Shown here piece by piece: positions 25,763 through 34,656 of a stretch of 64,000 nucleotides of DNA (its first letter is position 1; every line of letters starts with the position of its first letter). Origin of the DNA: JBHIYN01 sp041984235 (GTDB lineage: Bacteria; Pseudomonadota; Gammaproteobacteria; Ga0077536). The notes below the pieces were generated by a model. That model had not been told where the DNA came from. It ran no database searches and saw nothing but the letters and a program-made list of their open reading frames with translations. Both the position numbers and the translations under genes were made by a program. The stretch is taken from contig JBHIYN010000014.1 in the NCBI GenBank assembly GCA_041984235.1, forward strand, positions 62,001-126,000. The letters are read 5' to 3'.

Positions 25763-27280
25763 TTATCGCGTGCTGAGCCGCTGGGAAAGACCACTGACAC
25801 GGTTCCGGGCCAGCCCGAGCAACGCCGATTCCGGACTCTCTTCCGGACGTCCGCACATTCCCCAAAGAACAAAGATTGAAATTGAATACGTGGCGGCTCC
25901 AAGCAATATCCGCAGAGCCAGCATTAGGATCGGACTTATATTTCGCCCGAGATCTACGGAATCGACCGCAAATAGCGCAATCGCCATAATGCCGGCCGCG
26001 ACGGCCGGCCGCCACAACGCATTCACGTATCGGCCGAGGGCAAGACCTGTCAGTCGCAGAAACACGACGCTAAGTGACAGGTACAGGCAGATCGATAGGG
26101 CAAGGTGAACCCAAGCCGCTCCGAGCACGCCATATCTGATGCTGGCTGTCACTATTAGCGGAAGTGAAATACTCGTGAGAATCGCATTGATGATCGTGTT
26201 CGCTTTCGGCTTTCCCAAAGCCATCACGCCCAAGTAGAGATTCGACTGCAGCGCGCTGGCCAGCCCCGCAACGGTGAACAGGGTCAGGATCGGAACCGCC
26301 TCTACCCACTGATCGCCGAGCAGCACGAGCACCGCGTTCTCCGCCACGCAGGCCAGTCCGACCGAGGCCGGCACGGCAATCAGCGCGATGGTGCCGAATA
26401 CCGTGACGAACCGCTTGCGGAAATTCTCCAGGTCTACCGCAAGCTTGGAGTAGGCCGGGTACACGGCACGGTTGATCGGAGCAATCATGTCGGTCGACGG
26501 TATGACCGCGATCTCGGTCGCGATGTTGTAGATACCGAGACTGTGCACACCGACCGTACGGCCGAGGATGAACGAGTCGGCCTTGGCGTGCAGGAACAGC
26601 AGGAAGTTCGAAATGAACAGCCATTTCGAGAAGTTCAGGAGGTCGCGGCTTCCCTGCAGACAGAAACGCGGCCGGTACGGATGCAGGCGGTAGCTGATCG
26701 CAACCGAGAGGAGCTTGCCGGCCACGATCCCGCCGACCAGCGCCCAGTAGCTGCGGAACGTATAGGCCAGCGTCATGGTCACGACGAAGGCCGCCATCCG
26801 CTTGGAGAAGAGGAAGATGAACTCGAGATTGAAATCGAGCTCCTTGCGAAACGCGACCGTACCGATGTTGGCGAACCCGCCGACCAAAGCGCCAACGGCC
26901 AGTGCGGGAAGGATCAGGCGCAGGCGCGCCTCTTCATAGAAATCGGCGGCCGGGACTGCGACCAGCAGCAGGAAGACCGCGATCGTGCAGCCGAATATGA
27001 CGTTGAAGGTCCATGCGGTGTCGTAATGCTTGCGGCTCACGTCCTGACGCTGGATCAGGGCGGAGTCGAAGCCGAAGGCGCTCATCATCTCGAACAGCGC
27101 AACCACGGACATGGCAATCGCGACAAGACCGAAATCGGCTGGCACCAGCAATCGCGCCAGGATCACCGTGCTGACCAGTCCGACGCCGCGATCCATGGCC
27201 TTGAACAGCACCATCCAGCCGGCGCCGCTGGCGACGCGGCGGCCGAGGTCTATGGGCTCTTGCTCGCCGGTCGCGCTCAT
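25763..27280 (-). CDS. Wzx-type polysaccharide flippase (MOP superfamily)
   Basis: This 505-residue protein has 12-14 predicted membrane segments and the N-terminal pattern of MOP flippases (GWMVLFKAMDRGVGLVSTVI, then ILARLLVPADFGLVAIAM). It should move undecaprenyl-linked repeat units to the periplasm for Wzy-dependent assembly. The gene is a compositional mosaic. From the start to about base 26220 it is about 63-65% GC in sampled lines; the last roughly 450 bases sample mostly at 45-57% and belong to the adjacent low-GC island. This suggests a recombination junction inside the gene. Confidence 0.88.
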   Translation of the reverse strand: MSATGEQEPIDLGRRVASGAGWMVLFKAMDRGVGLVSTVILARLLVPADFGLVAIAMSVVALFEMMSAFGFDSALIQRQDVSRKHYDTAWTFNVIFGCTIAVFLLLVAVPAADFYEEARLRLILPALAVGALVGGFANIGTVAFRKELDFNLEFIFLFSKRMAAFVVTMTLAYTFRSYWALVGGIVAGKLLSVAISYRLHPYRPRFCLQGSRDLLNFSKWLFISNFLLFLHAKADSFILGRTVGVHSLGIYNIATEIAVIPSTDMIAPINRAVYPAYSKLAVDLENFRKRFVTVFGTIALIAVPASVGLACVAENAVLVLLGDQWVEAVPILTLFTVAGLASALQSNLYLGVMALGKPKANTIINAILTSISLPLIVTASIRYGVLGAAWVHLALSICLYLSLSVVFLRLTGLALGRYVNALWRPAVAAGIMAIALFAVDSVDLGRNISPILMLALRILLGAATYSISIFVLWGMCGRPEESPESALLGLARNRVSGLSQRLSTR

Positions 27281-27413
27281 GCGGCTTGGTCATGCCACTG
27301 GCAGTTTGCGGTGAAAGGCGCTGGCATGAGGCCAGCGCAAGCGCCCCGGCGGCGCGTCGGGCTGCGCGGCGCCGCCGGGAGACGAAGACGCCGCGACTGC
27401 GATGCGTGCGCCA

Positions 27414-28283
27414 TCACGCCAACGCGAGGGCCAGCGATTCCCGCCAGTGCGGCAGCGCGACCCCGAAGGTTGCGGCGACCCGGGTGGAGTCGAGGCGCGA
27501 ATTAGCCGGGCGGCGTGCCGGGGTCGGATATTCTTCGCTCGTGATGGGGCGCACGTGGCACCCGAAGCCACCGGCCTCGTTGATGGCACACGCGAAATCG
27601 TACCAGCTCGCGGTGCCGGCCGGCCCCAGGTGATAGACGCCGCGATACTCGTCGCGTTCCCCGGGGACACAGGCTGCCGCAATGTGTGCCGTCGCCTGCG
27701 CCACCATGCGACACCAGGTTGGCGCGCCGATCTGGTCAGCGACCACGGCAAGCTCGCCGCGTTCGCGCATCAGGCGCTGCATGGTGAGCAGGAAATTGCG
27801 CCCGCGCAGACCGTAGACCCAGGCAATGCGCAGGATGACGGCGAAAGCACCGGATTCCAGCAGCGCCGTTTCACCGGCCAGCTTTCCCGCGCCGTAGGCG
27901 TTGACCGGCGCGGTCGGGTCGTCCTCGGTGTAAGGCGCTGGCTTGCTGCCGTCGAAGACGTAATCGGTCGAGTAATGGATGACCCCGGCGCCGTTCGCGG
28001 CAGCCCATTGACCGAGCCGTGCCGGCAGATCGCGGTTCAGCACAAGCGCGGCATCGGGTTCCGCCTCGGCCTGGTCGACCGCGGTGTAGGCCGCGGCATT
28101 GACGATGAGCTGCGGGCGAACGCGATCCAGCAAGCCGGACACCGCGCCTGCGTCCGCCAGGTCGGCGGCTGCGGCGCTCGCCGCCTCGCGGGCCGATACC
28201 GTGACTTCGCCCAGCGTCGCCAGCGTGCGCGCGAGCTCCCAGCCCACCTGGCCGTTGCCCCCGAGCAGCAGTATGCGGCGCAT
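27414..28283 (-). CDS. rfbD: dTDP-4-dehydrorhamnose reductase
   Basis: This 289-residue short-chain dehydrogenase carries out the last step of dTDP-L-rhamnose synthesis, NADPH reduction at C4. The nucleotide-binding motif GGNGQVG is near residue 8. The STDYVFDG signature and the catalytic Tyr/Lys of NAYGAGKLAGE are near 105-135. It follows rfbC by 3 bases. A 133-base gap without an obvious terminator leads to the flippase gene, which is probably cotranscribed. Confidence 0.95.
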   Translation of the reverse strand: MRRILLLGGNGQVGWELARTLATLGEVTVSAREAASAAAADLADAGAVSGLLDRVRPQLIVNAAAYTAVDQAEAEPDAALVLNRDLPARLGQWAAANGAGVIHYSTDYVFDGSKPAPYTEDDPTAPVNAYGAGKLAGETALLESGAFAVILRIAWVYGLRGRNFLLTMQRLMRERGELAVVADQIGAPTWCRMVAQATAHIAAACVPGERDEYRGVYHLGPAGTASWYDFACAINEAGGFGCHVRPITSEEYPTPARRPANSRLDSTRVAATFGVALPHWRESLALALA

Positions 28284-28286
28284 CGG

Positions 28287-28853
28287 TCAGGCCGCAGGCC
28301 CGAAAGCGCGCAGCTTTTCGCGCGGGATATCGGCGAGCACCGGCGCGTCGCGATCCTTTTCGCTCAGCAACGGTTCGGTTCCGACCGGCCACTCGATGCC
28401 GATCTCCGGATCGTCCCAGCGCACGCAGAACTGCGTTTCAGGATGGTAGAGATCGGTGCACTTGTAGACGAACAACGCCGTCTCGGAGGTCACGCAGTAG
28501 CCATGCACGAACCCGGGCGGTACGTAGAACTGCATCGCCGACGTGCCGCTCAGGGTCACGCCGTGCCACCGCCCGAAGGTCGGCGACCCCAGCCGCAAAT
28601 CGACCGCGACGTCGAAGACCTCGCCCTCGATCACCTGCACCAGCTTGCCTTGTGCGTGCGGATGCTGGGCGTGCAGGCCGCGCAGCACGCCCTTGCGCGA
28701 GTAGCAGAAGTTGTCCTGCACGAAGGGGTCGGTCATGCCGGCCTCGGCATAGCGCTCCTGCTGCCAGGCCTCCATGAACCAGCCGCGCTCGTCGCCATGA
28801 CGCACGACCTCGATCAGGGCGAGCCCGGGGATGTCGAAGGTGGTGACCTTCAC
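28287..28853 (-). CDS. rfbC: dTDP-4-dehydrorhamnose 3,5-epimerase
   Basis: This 188-residue cupin epimerase acts at C3 and C5 of dTDP-4-keto-6-deoxyglucose. The catalytic His lies in RGLHAQHPHAQGKLVQV (near residue 62) and the catalytic Tyr region is FVHGYCVTSETA. Length and motifs are standard. The start is GTG and shares four bases (GTGA) with the rfbA stop. Confidence 0.95.
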   Translation of the reverse strand: MKVTTFDIPGLALIEVVRHGDERGWFMEAWQQERYAEAGMTDPFVQDNFCYSRKGVLRGLHAQHPHAQGKLVQVIEGEVFDVAVDLRLGSPTFGRWHGVTLSGTSAMQFYVPPGFVHGYCVTSETALFVYKCTDLYHPETQFCVRWDDPEIGIEWPVGTEPLLSEKDRDAPVLADIPREKLRAFGPAA

Positions 28854-29728
28854 GGCAGGGGCGCCTGGTCCAGCAGTGACAGCAGGTACTGGCCGTAGGA
28901 GTTCTTGCTCAGTGCCTCACCCTGCTCGCGCAGCGCCTCGTTGGAGATCCAGCCGGCGCGCCAGGCGATCTCCTCGGGGCAGCAAACGCTGAGCCCCTGG
29001 CGCTGCTCGATCGTCTCCACGTAGTTGGAGGCATCACGCAGTGAGGCGTAGGTGCCGGTGTCCAGCCAGGCCATGCCGCGGCCCAGGGCCATCAGCTCGA
29101 GCTGGCCCTGCTGCAGGTAGAGGTTGTTGAGGTCGGTGATCTCGAGCTCGCCGCGCGCCGAGGGCTTCAGCGAGGCGGCGAGGTCGCTCACCTGGTGATC
29201 GTAGAAATAGAGACCGGTGACTGCGAAGTTCGATTTCGGCCGCGCCGGCTTCTCCTCGATCGAGATGACCTTGCCGCTGGCGTCGAACTCGGCCACGCCG
29301 TAGCGCTCGGGATCGCGCACCTGGTAGCCGAAGATGGTCGCACCCTCGCTGCGCCCCGCCGCCTGGCGCAGCAGGACCTGCAGGCCGTGGCCGTAGAAGA
29401 TGTTGTCGCCCAGGACCAGACAGCACGGCTCGCCGGCGACGAACTCGCGCCCGATCAGGAACGCCTGCGCCAGGCCCTCGGGGCGCGGCTGCTCGGCGAA
29501 CGCGATGTTGAGGCCCCACTGGCTGCCGTCGTCGAGCAGGTGGCGGAATGCCCCGCCGTCCTCCGGCGTGGTGATGACCAGCACGTCGCGGATCCCGGCC
29601 ATCATGAGTACCGACAGCGGGTAGTAGATCATGGGCTTGTCGTACACGGGCAGGAGCTGCTTGCTGACCGCCCGCGTGATTGGATAGAGGCGCGTGCCGG
29701 ATCCGCCGGCGAGAATGATGCCTTTCAT
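28850..29728 (-). CDS. rfbA: Glucose-1-phosphate thymidylyltransferase
   Basis: This 292-residue nucleotidyltransferase makes dTDP-glucose from dTTP and glucose 1-phosphate. The N-terminal GGSGTRLYPIT signature and KQLLPVYDKPMIYYPLS are textbook, as is DNIFYGHGL. It supplies both the rhamnose branch (rfbBCD) and the 3-acetamido sugar branch encoded in the neighbouring low-GC operon. A 44-base gap separates it from rfbB. Confidence 0.96.
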   Translation of the reverse strand: MKGIILAGGSGTRLYPITRAVSKQLLPVYDKPMIYYPLSVLMMAGIRDVLVITTPEDGGAFRHLLDDGSQWGLNIAFAEQPRPEGLAQAFLIGREFVAGEPCCLVLGDNIFYGHGLQVLLRQAAGRSEGATIFGYQVRDPERYGVAEFDASGKVISIEEKPARPKSNFAVTGLYFYDHQVSDLAASLKPSARGELEITDLNNLYLQQGQLELMALGRGMAWLDTGTYASLRDASNYVETIEQRQGLSVCCPEEIAWRAGWISNEALREQGEALSKNSYGQYLLSLLDQAPLP

Positions 29729-29772
29729 GGCTTACCCCGTGGTCAAAATAGAGGATGGATTGCGGCCGGCGC

Positions 29773-30837
29773 TCACGAGGCCGCGGCGCCCAGGCCCAGG
29801 CGCTCGCCGCGGTAGGAGCCGGACTGCACGCGCTCGACCCAGGCGTGGTTGTCCAGGTACCAGCGCACGGTGTCGCGAATGCCCGATTCAAACGTCTGCG
29901 CCGGCTTCCAGCCGAGCTCGCTGGCGATCTTCGAAGCGTCGATGGCATAGCGCAGGTCGTGCCCCGGCCGGTCCTTGACGAAGGTCTTGAGGCCGGCATG
30001 AGGCCGGTGCGGCGAATCCGGGCGCAGCTCGTCCAGGATCTCGCAGATCTTGTCGACCACCTGCAGGTTGGTGCGCTCGCTGTTGCCACCCACGTTGTAG
30101 ACCTCGCCCGGGCGCCCGGCCTCGAGCACGCGCCAGATCGCGCGGCAGTGGTCGTCGACGTGCAGCCAGTCACGCACGTTCTCGCCCTTACCGTAGATCG
30201 GCAGCGGCTTGCCCGCGATCGCGTTCAGCGTCACCAGCGGGATCAGCTTCTCCGGGAACTGGTAGGGACCGTAGTTGTTGGAGCAGTTGGTGGTGAGCGT
30301 CGGCATGCCGTAGGTGTGGTGCCAGGCGCGCACGAGGTGGTCGGAGCCGGCCTTGGACGCCGAGTAAGGTGAGTTCGGCGCGTAGGGCGTGGTCTCGGTG
30401 AAGGCACCCTCCGCGCCCAGCGAGCCGTAGACCTCGTCGGTCGAGACGTGCAGGAAGCGGAAGCGCTCGCGGCCGCCGGCATCCAGCGCGGACCAGTACT
30501 GGCGCGCCGCGTCGAGCAGGGTGAAGGTACCGACCACGTTGGTCTGGATGAAGCCGGCCGGCCCGTCGATCGACCGGTCGACGTGACTCTCCGCCGCGAA
30601 GTTGACGATGGCGTCCGGTGCGACTTCCGCCAGCAGGCGTTCGACCAGCGCGCGATCGCAGATGTCCCCGCGGGTAAAGGCGTAGTCGTCGCTGTCGGCG
30701 ACGTCGGCGAGCGAGTCGAGGTTGCCCGCATAGGTCAGCAGGTCGAGGTTGTGCACGCTCACGCCGGGCAGGCCGACGCAAAGTCTGACGAAATTCCCGC
30801 CGATGAAGCCGGCGCCGCCGGTTACCAGTAGCCGCAT
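29773..30837 (-). CDS. rfbB: dTDP-glucose 4,6-dehydratase
   Basis: This 354-residue extended short-chain dehydrogenase forms dTDP-4-keto-6-deoxyglucose. It shows the NAD-binding GGAGFIGGNF at residue 7, the HVSTDEVYG active-site motif and YSASKAGSDHLVR with the catalytic Tyr and Lys. GAGG lies about 10 bases before the ATG. Its product is the branch point for rhamnose and for the ketoisomerase at 23256-23672. Confidence 0.96.
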   Translation of the reverse strand: MRLLVTGGAGFIGGNFVRLCVGLPGVSVHNLDLLTYAGNLDSLADVADSDDYAFTRGDICDRALVERLLAEVAPDAIVNFAAESHVDRSIDGPAGFIQTNVVGTFTLLDAARQYWSALDAGGRERFRFLHVSTDEVYGSLGAEGAFTETTPYAPNSPYSASKAGSDHLVRAWHHTYGMPTLTTNCSNNYGPYQFPEKLIPLVTLNAIAGKPLPIYGKGENVRDWLHVDDHCRAIWRVLEAGRPGEVYNVGGNSERTNLQVVDKICEILDELRPDSPHRPHAGLKTFVKDRPGHDLRYAIDASKIASELGWKPAQTFESGIRDTVRWYLDNHAWVERVQSGSYRGERLGLGAAAS

Positions 30838-30907
30838 AGTGTGAATCCTCGGTTAGCTTGTCTTGCGCCCGCGCACTGCGGCGCGCCCGCCGGCGTGCCC
30901 CGGCGCA

Positions 30908-31993
30908 TCACGCCAGCCCCTGCAGCACGGCGATCAGCTCCTGCGCCTGGCGTTGCTGTGAATTGGTTTCGATGACGTGGGCGCGGGCCGCGCGGCCGAT
31001 GCGCTCGCGTTCCGCCGGGTCGCGCAACTGGTCGAGGAACGCCGCCCAGTCGGCCGGGGTCTCGGCGAGAAACGCGTTCGCGCCCTGCTCGACTACCGGC
31101 AGGTAGGACGGGATCGGGGTCGCGATGACCGGCAGGCCGACCGCCATCTTCATCGTCAGCCGGTTCTGTGACTTGACCTTCCACGGCGGCGGCATGGCCC
31201 CCGCCTCGTGCGCCGGCGTGCGATCGATGGGGATGATGCCGATGTCGGCCCTGAGCATCTCGTCGTAGACGCCGTCGGGCGTCCAGCCCACGCGCCGGAT
31301 GCGCCGGTTGAAGACGAACGACAGGATCCGCGCCGCCGCTCCCGCGCCGCCACAGGCCTCGAGCGCGCGCTTGACCTCGCGCATGCGGTCCAGCCGCGCG
31401 TCGGCCGGCGCGTAGCGGCCGACGATGGAGATCTCGAGCCAGTCCGGCGGCGCGCCCAGCACCGGCAGGTGGTACAGGTCGTGCGAGGTGACGAGCACCG
31501 CGCGCAGCGGCTCCGCGGGCGAGCCGCGGCGGCTGCCGTAGTCGTCCTTGTGGACCTGGTCGTTCTCCAGCCCGTCGTGCACGACCGCGATCTTGTGGTG
31601 CTGCGCGGCCGGGAACAGCGAGCGCAGGTAGTCGGTGACGACGATGACCGAATCGGCGACCTCGGCAAGCTCGGGATCGACGTAGTCACACAGGCCGAGC
31701 ACGATGCGCACGCCGGCCGCTGACAGCTTGCGCATCTGTTCGCCGGCGCTGTTGCCGAGCACCTTCTGGAAGTAGACGACGCCGATGCCCTGGGCGCGCA
31801 CGCGCTCGGTCAGGTCCGGCAGGACCGGGTGTGCCGTCGCCGAAGTCGATTCCGGCTCGTAGACGATGACCGGCTCGATCCCCGCTTCGCGCAGGTAGGG
31901 GAACATGTGCAGAACCGAGATCCGGGTGCTGGGCAGCGGGTCCGAGGAATGCGAGGCCAGGACGAAGCCCATTTTCACGTTGACTGGTTCCAT
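30908..31993 (-). CDS. Glycosyltransferase (GT4-like)
   Basis: This 361-residue GT-B-like protein has an N-terminal half starting MGFVLASHSSDPLPSTRI and a C-terminal half with IGIIPIDRTPAHE, KSQNRLTMKMAVGLPVIATPIPSYLPVV and a terminal helix. These features match group 1 glycosyltransferases, though the donor Glu motif is divergent. The start is uncertain: ATG at 31993 is used here, with GTG at 31978 and ATG at 31972 as alternatives. It is the first gene before rfbB and probably transfers rhamnose or a sugar next to it. Confidence 0.75.
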   Translation of the reverse strand: MEPVNVKMGFVLASHSSDPLPSTRISVLHMFPYLREAGIEPVIVYEPESTSATAHPVLPDLTERVRAQGIGVVYFQKVLGNSAGEQMRKLSAAGVRIVLGLCDYVDPELAEVADSVIVVTDYLRSLFPAAQHHKIAVVHDGLENDQVHKDDYGSRRGSPAEPLRAVLVTSHDLYHLPVLGAPPDWLEISIVGRYAPADARLDRMREVKRALEACGGAGAAARILSFVFNRRIRRVGWTPDGVYDEMLRADIGIIPIDRTPAHEAGAMPPPWKVKSQNRLTMKMAVGLPVIATPIPSYLPVVEQGANAFLAETPADWAAFLDQLRDPAERERIGRAARAHVIETNSQQRQAQELIAVLQGLA

Positions 31994-32259
31994 CGGTGCT
32001 CGGTTTGGATACGCCGCGGGGGCGTGGTCGCGGCCTGGCGCGACAGCGGCGGGCGGGCTCGGGGCCGTCCGGTAACAGGCGCGCGATTGTAGCAAATGGA
32101 AGTCCCCGCTCATGCCGGCGAATGTTGTAAATAGTGTCCGTTTCACAGTCTCTTGCGTGCGCCCGGGACATGGCCGCGCGCAGCGCTCCCGCCGTCGCTC
32201 ACGAGTAGAGCGACCGGCTACCGCCCAACTTGACGCCGCCCGGGCCGCGGCCGGTCTGC
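31994..32259 (-). promoter_or_regulatory. Leader region with extended -10 for the glycosyltransferase-rfbBACD-flippase operon
   Basis: This 266-base gap contains, on the minus strand, TGCTACAAT (bases 32094-32086), a good extended -10 about 93 bases before the glycosyltransferase ATG, with no recognisable -35. Nearby bases are AT-richer than the surroundings. No other gene or clear terminator is seen in the gap. Confidence 0.4.
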
Positions 32260-33249
32260 TCAGCGGCCCGGGGTGCGTCGCCTGAGCAGCCACCAGCCGC
32301 CCACGAGCAGCGTGGTCAGCCCGCCGCCGGCGCAGGCGAACGCCGCGGCGCGCAGCCGGCGCAGCTCGCCGAGCGCGGCGGCCTGGTCGGGCTCGTAGGC
32401 GATCAGCATGCGCGGATGCACACCGAGCGCAATCGCGGCGAGCTGGCCGGCCGCGCGCGAAACGCGGCCGGCCGCCGCCACCAGTGCATGGTCCTCCGCG
32501 CCGCCAGGCATGGGCTCGACCCACAGGTAAGCGCGATTCATGCCGGCGGCCAGGTACTCCAGCGCCGCCCGCGGTGAGCGGAAGGGCAGCACGTCTCCAA
32601 TCATGGCGAGCTCGAGACGATCGAGCTGCCCGTCGCGCAGGCGCTGCCTGAGCGCCCAGAAGGACAACGGCCGGCCGCGCTCGTCATTGACCATGAAGCC
32701 GTTGAACGGGTCGACGAACAGCCACTGCGCTCGCGCCGGGTCGTAGACCTCGACGACGGCATGACCGTCGCCACTGTAGCCTTCGAAGGAGATGCCCCAC
32801 TCGCGCGCCTGCAGCCCGGCAGCGGCGGCCAGCGCGACCAGCACCTGGGTGTAATCGGCGCAGTAACCCTCGCCGGAGGCGCGGATCCGCCGGTAGGTCT
32901 CGGCCGTGGCCTCGGCGATGCGTCCGCCGCGCGGCGCACCTGGCGCATCCAGGTGCCTTACCAGCGCGACGACGCTGTCGACGACGTCCTGCCCGGAACC
33001 GATCCCGAGGCCCGCGACCGCCGCGCTCAGATCGGTGGCGGCCGCCGGCGTCGCCGCGGCCTCTCGCGGCGCCCGCGTGAAGCGTTGCGGGTCGTGCACG
33101 AGCTCGTAGACCAGGCTGTTGCGCACCAGGACCAGGTCCTGACCGTTACCGATGTGCGCCGCGAGCACCCCGGCGCCGAGCACGGCGAGCAGCACCGCCA
33201 GCGCAAACAGCGCCGGTAGCAGGAAAGGCCATGTGCGCGGCACTGCCAT
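32260..33249 (-). CDS. Membrane-anchored transglutaminase-like protein
   Basis: This 329-residue protein has an N-terminal membrane segment (about 8-31) and a C-terminal one (about 300-322), so the central domain is probably periplasmic. That domain carries a transglutaminase/papain-like triad: Cys130 (GEGYCADYT), His163 (GDGHAVVEVY) and Asp180 (FVDPFNG). Such proteins act as proteases or acyl transferases. It starts 3 bases after the stop of the jelly-roll protein gene upstream, which suggests they work together. The substrate is unknown. Confidence 0.78.
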   Translation of the reverse strand: MAVPRTWPFLLPALFALAVLLAVLGAGVLAAHIGNGQDLVLVRNSLVYELVHDPQRFTRAPREAAATPAAATDLSAAVAGLGIGSGQDVVDSVVALVRHLDAPGAPRGGRIAEATAETYRRIRASGEGYCADYTQVLVALAAAAGLQAREWGISFEGYSGDGHAVVEVYDPARAQWLFVDPFNGFMVNDERGRPLSFWALRQRLRDGQLDRLELAMIGDVLPFRSPRAALEYLAAGMNRAYLWVEPMPGGAEDHALVAAAGRVSRAAGQLAAIALGVHPRMLIAYEPDQAAALGELRRLRAAAFACAGGGLTTLLVGGWWLLRRRTPGR

Positions 33250-33252
33250 CGC

Positions 33253-34656
33253 TCAGCGCCTCAGCCTGGTGCCGTGCGGCGGCCAACCGGGCGGCACCTC
33301 CGCACCGGGATGGGGCAGCGCGTAGCCGCCCGGGAACGCGATGGGCTGGTCGCTGACGATGACCTCGTCGTAGATCACGAAGGTGTCCTCGCTGACCCAT
33401 TGTTGGGCGTTCTCGGCGCGGTTGATCAGAAAGGCGCCGCGGTAGGTGTGGGCGTCCGGCGCGAAGCCCATGTCGTCATGGCCGAGCAGCAGCATCGGCG
33501 GCTGGCCGTACTCGGCGAACCACAGCTTGAGCCGCGCGCGCGGTCCGCTGACATCCACGTGCAGCTCGATGGTGTGCCAGGTGCCGGCGCGGTAGCGCGG
33601 CACCGCGGCGTAATCCGGATCGGCGCCATCGAGATTACGGCGGCGCGGCCCGCGGCGGCGCTCGAAGAGATTGATGTCGGTGAGATCGGTGGCGCCGCCG
33701 GCGCGCTGCGGGCCGGCGTCGAAGTAGGTGTACAGCGTGTCGTCGCCGCGTACGAAGCCGGGCTCCAGCCACATCAGCGACAGCGGCATGGCGGCGCGGC
33801 TGACGAAGAACACGAACGGCCACGGCCCCCAGCCGCGCCGGTTGAGCACGATCTCGCCGCGTGCGAACGGCCCGACCGAGGGGTCGAACAGGATCAGGGT
33901 CTTGATGTCGCCCTGGGCGTGGACGTGGTCGACCCAGGTGCCGTCCGTGTACAGCGAGAACTGCAGGTACAGGCGTTCCTTGCGCGTGTCGACGTCATGC
34001 CGGCCGGGTCCGGAGAACGAGAGGTTCCACGAGGGTCCGGCCTCGTTGGCGCCCTCGGAGGCGAACCAGTTGTGGCGCGAGGCGCCGTTGCCGGTGAGCG
34101 TGATGGTGCGCTCGAGATCGAGCTTCGGCTTGCCGTCCGCGCTCTGCGCGTGGCCGTGAGAGTGCGCGAGGGCGAGGTAGGCGGCGCGGTCGGCGACGTC
34201 GAAGTTGGTGGCATAAAACACGCCGGCCGCGCCCGCGCGCGCCAGCCAGTCGGCCTGCGCGGTGCCGCACAGCGCGTTGGCCGCCGACACCGGTGCGCCG
34301 TCATCACAGCGCGCGACCGGGCGTCGCGGCGCCGCGACGGCCGGCGGCGCCGGATCGTCGGTTGCCGCGGGCGACGCCGACGCAGGGCCGGGCACGACGC
34401 CCTGCCGCACGACCGGTGCCGGTGGCAGCGTGAGCGGCGCGGCGGGCGGCGGCGCGGCCCGCTGGCGGGCGAGCAGGTCTTCGAGGCGCCGGCGCGCCGC
34501 GATGGTGTCGGGGTGCTTCTCGGTGTAGACCTCGAGCAGGCCGTCGAGCGTCTCACGCGCCGCGGCGATGTCCTGCTCGAGATCGGCCGCGGCGGCAGCC
34601 GCCGTCAGCGCGAACGCACACAACAGGACAAGCCGCCGCGTGCGGTGCTCAGGCAT
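33253..34656 (-). CDS. Secreted jelly-roll (polysaccharide-lyase/LamG-like) protein
   Basis: This 467-residue protein has a signal peptide (about 8-24). A short alpha-helical stretch with YTEKHPDT at residues 44-51 resembles the motif in chain-length regulator periplasmic domains. A Pro/Ala-rich linker and a beta-sandwich domain (about 145-450) follow. The domain contains RAGTWHTIELHVDV, LKLWFAEYG and a late IYDEVIVSDQPI strand, typical of concanavalin-like lyase or binding domains. Catalytic residues cannot be assigned. It is transcribed with the transglutaminase-like gene and divergently from the glycosyltransferase at 34845. Confidence 0.68.
   Translation of the reverse strand: MPEHRTRRLVLLCAFALTAAAAAADLEQDIAAARETLDGLLEVYTEKHPDTIAARRRLEDLLARQRAAPPPAAPLTLPPAPVVRQGVVPGPASASPAATDDPAPPAVAAPRRPVARCDDGAPVSAANALCGTAQADWLARAGAAGVFYATNFDVADRAAYLALAHSHGHAQSADGKPKLDLERTITLTGNGASRHNWFASEGANEAGPSWNLSFSGPGRHDVDTRKERLYLQFSLYTDGTWVDHVHAQGDIKTLILFDPSVGPFARGEIVLNRRGWGPWPFVFFVSRAAMPLSLMWLEPGFVRGDDTLYTYFDAGPQRAGGATDLTDINLFERRRGPRRRNLDGADPDYAAVPRYRAGTWHTIELHVDVSGPRARLKLWFAEYGQPPMLLLGHDDMGFAPDAHTYRGAFLINRAENAQQWVSEDTFVIYDEVIVSDQPIAFPGGYALPHPGAEVPPGWPPHGTRLRR

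Larger units (their letters stand above)
21181..26220. other. Low-GC island carrying dTDP-amino-sugar genes
   Basis: Hand counts of single 60-base lines give about 43% GC at 22501 and 42% at 25501, against 67% at 17041 and 65% at 26281. The island starts in the intergenic region before the acetyltransferase gene and ends inside the flippase gene. Its five complete genes form one plus-strand operon. No integrase, transposase or tRNA is at either edge, so acquisition by homologous recombination between glycan loci is the simplest reading. Confidence 0.75.
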
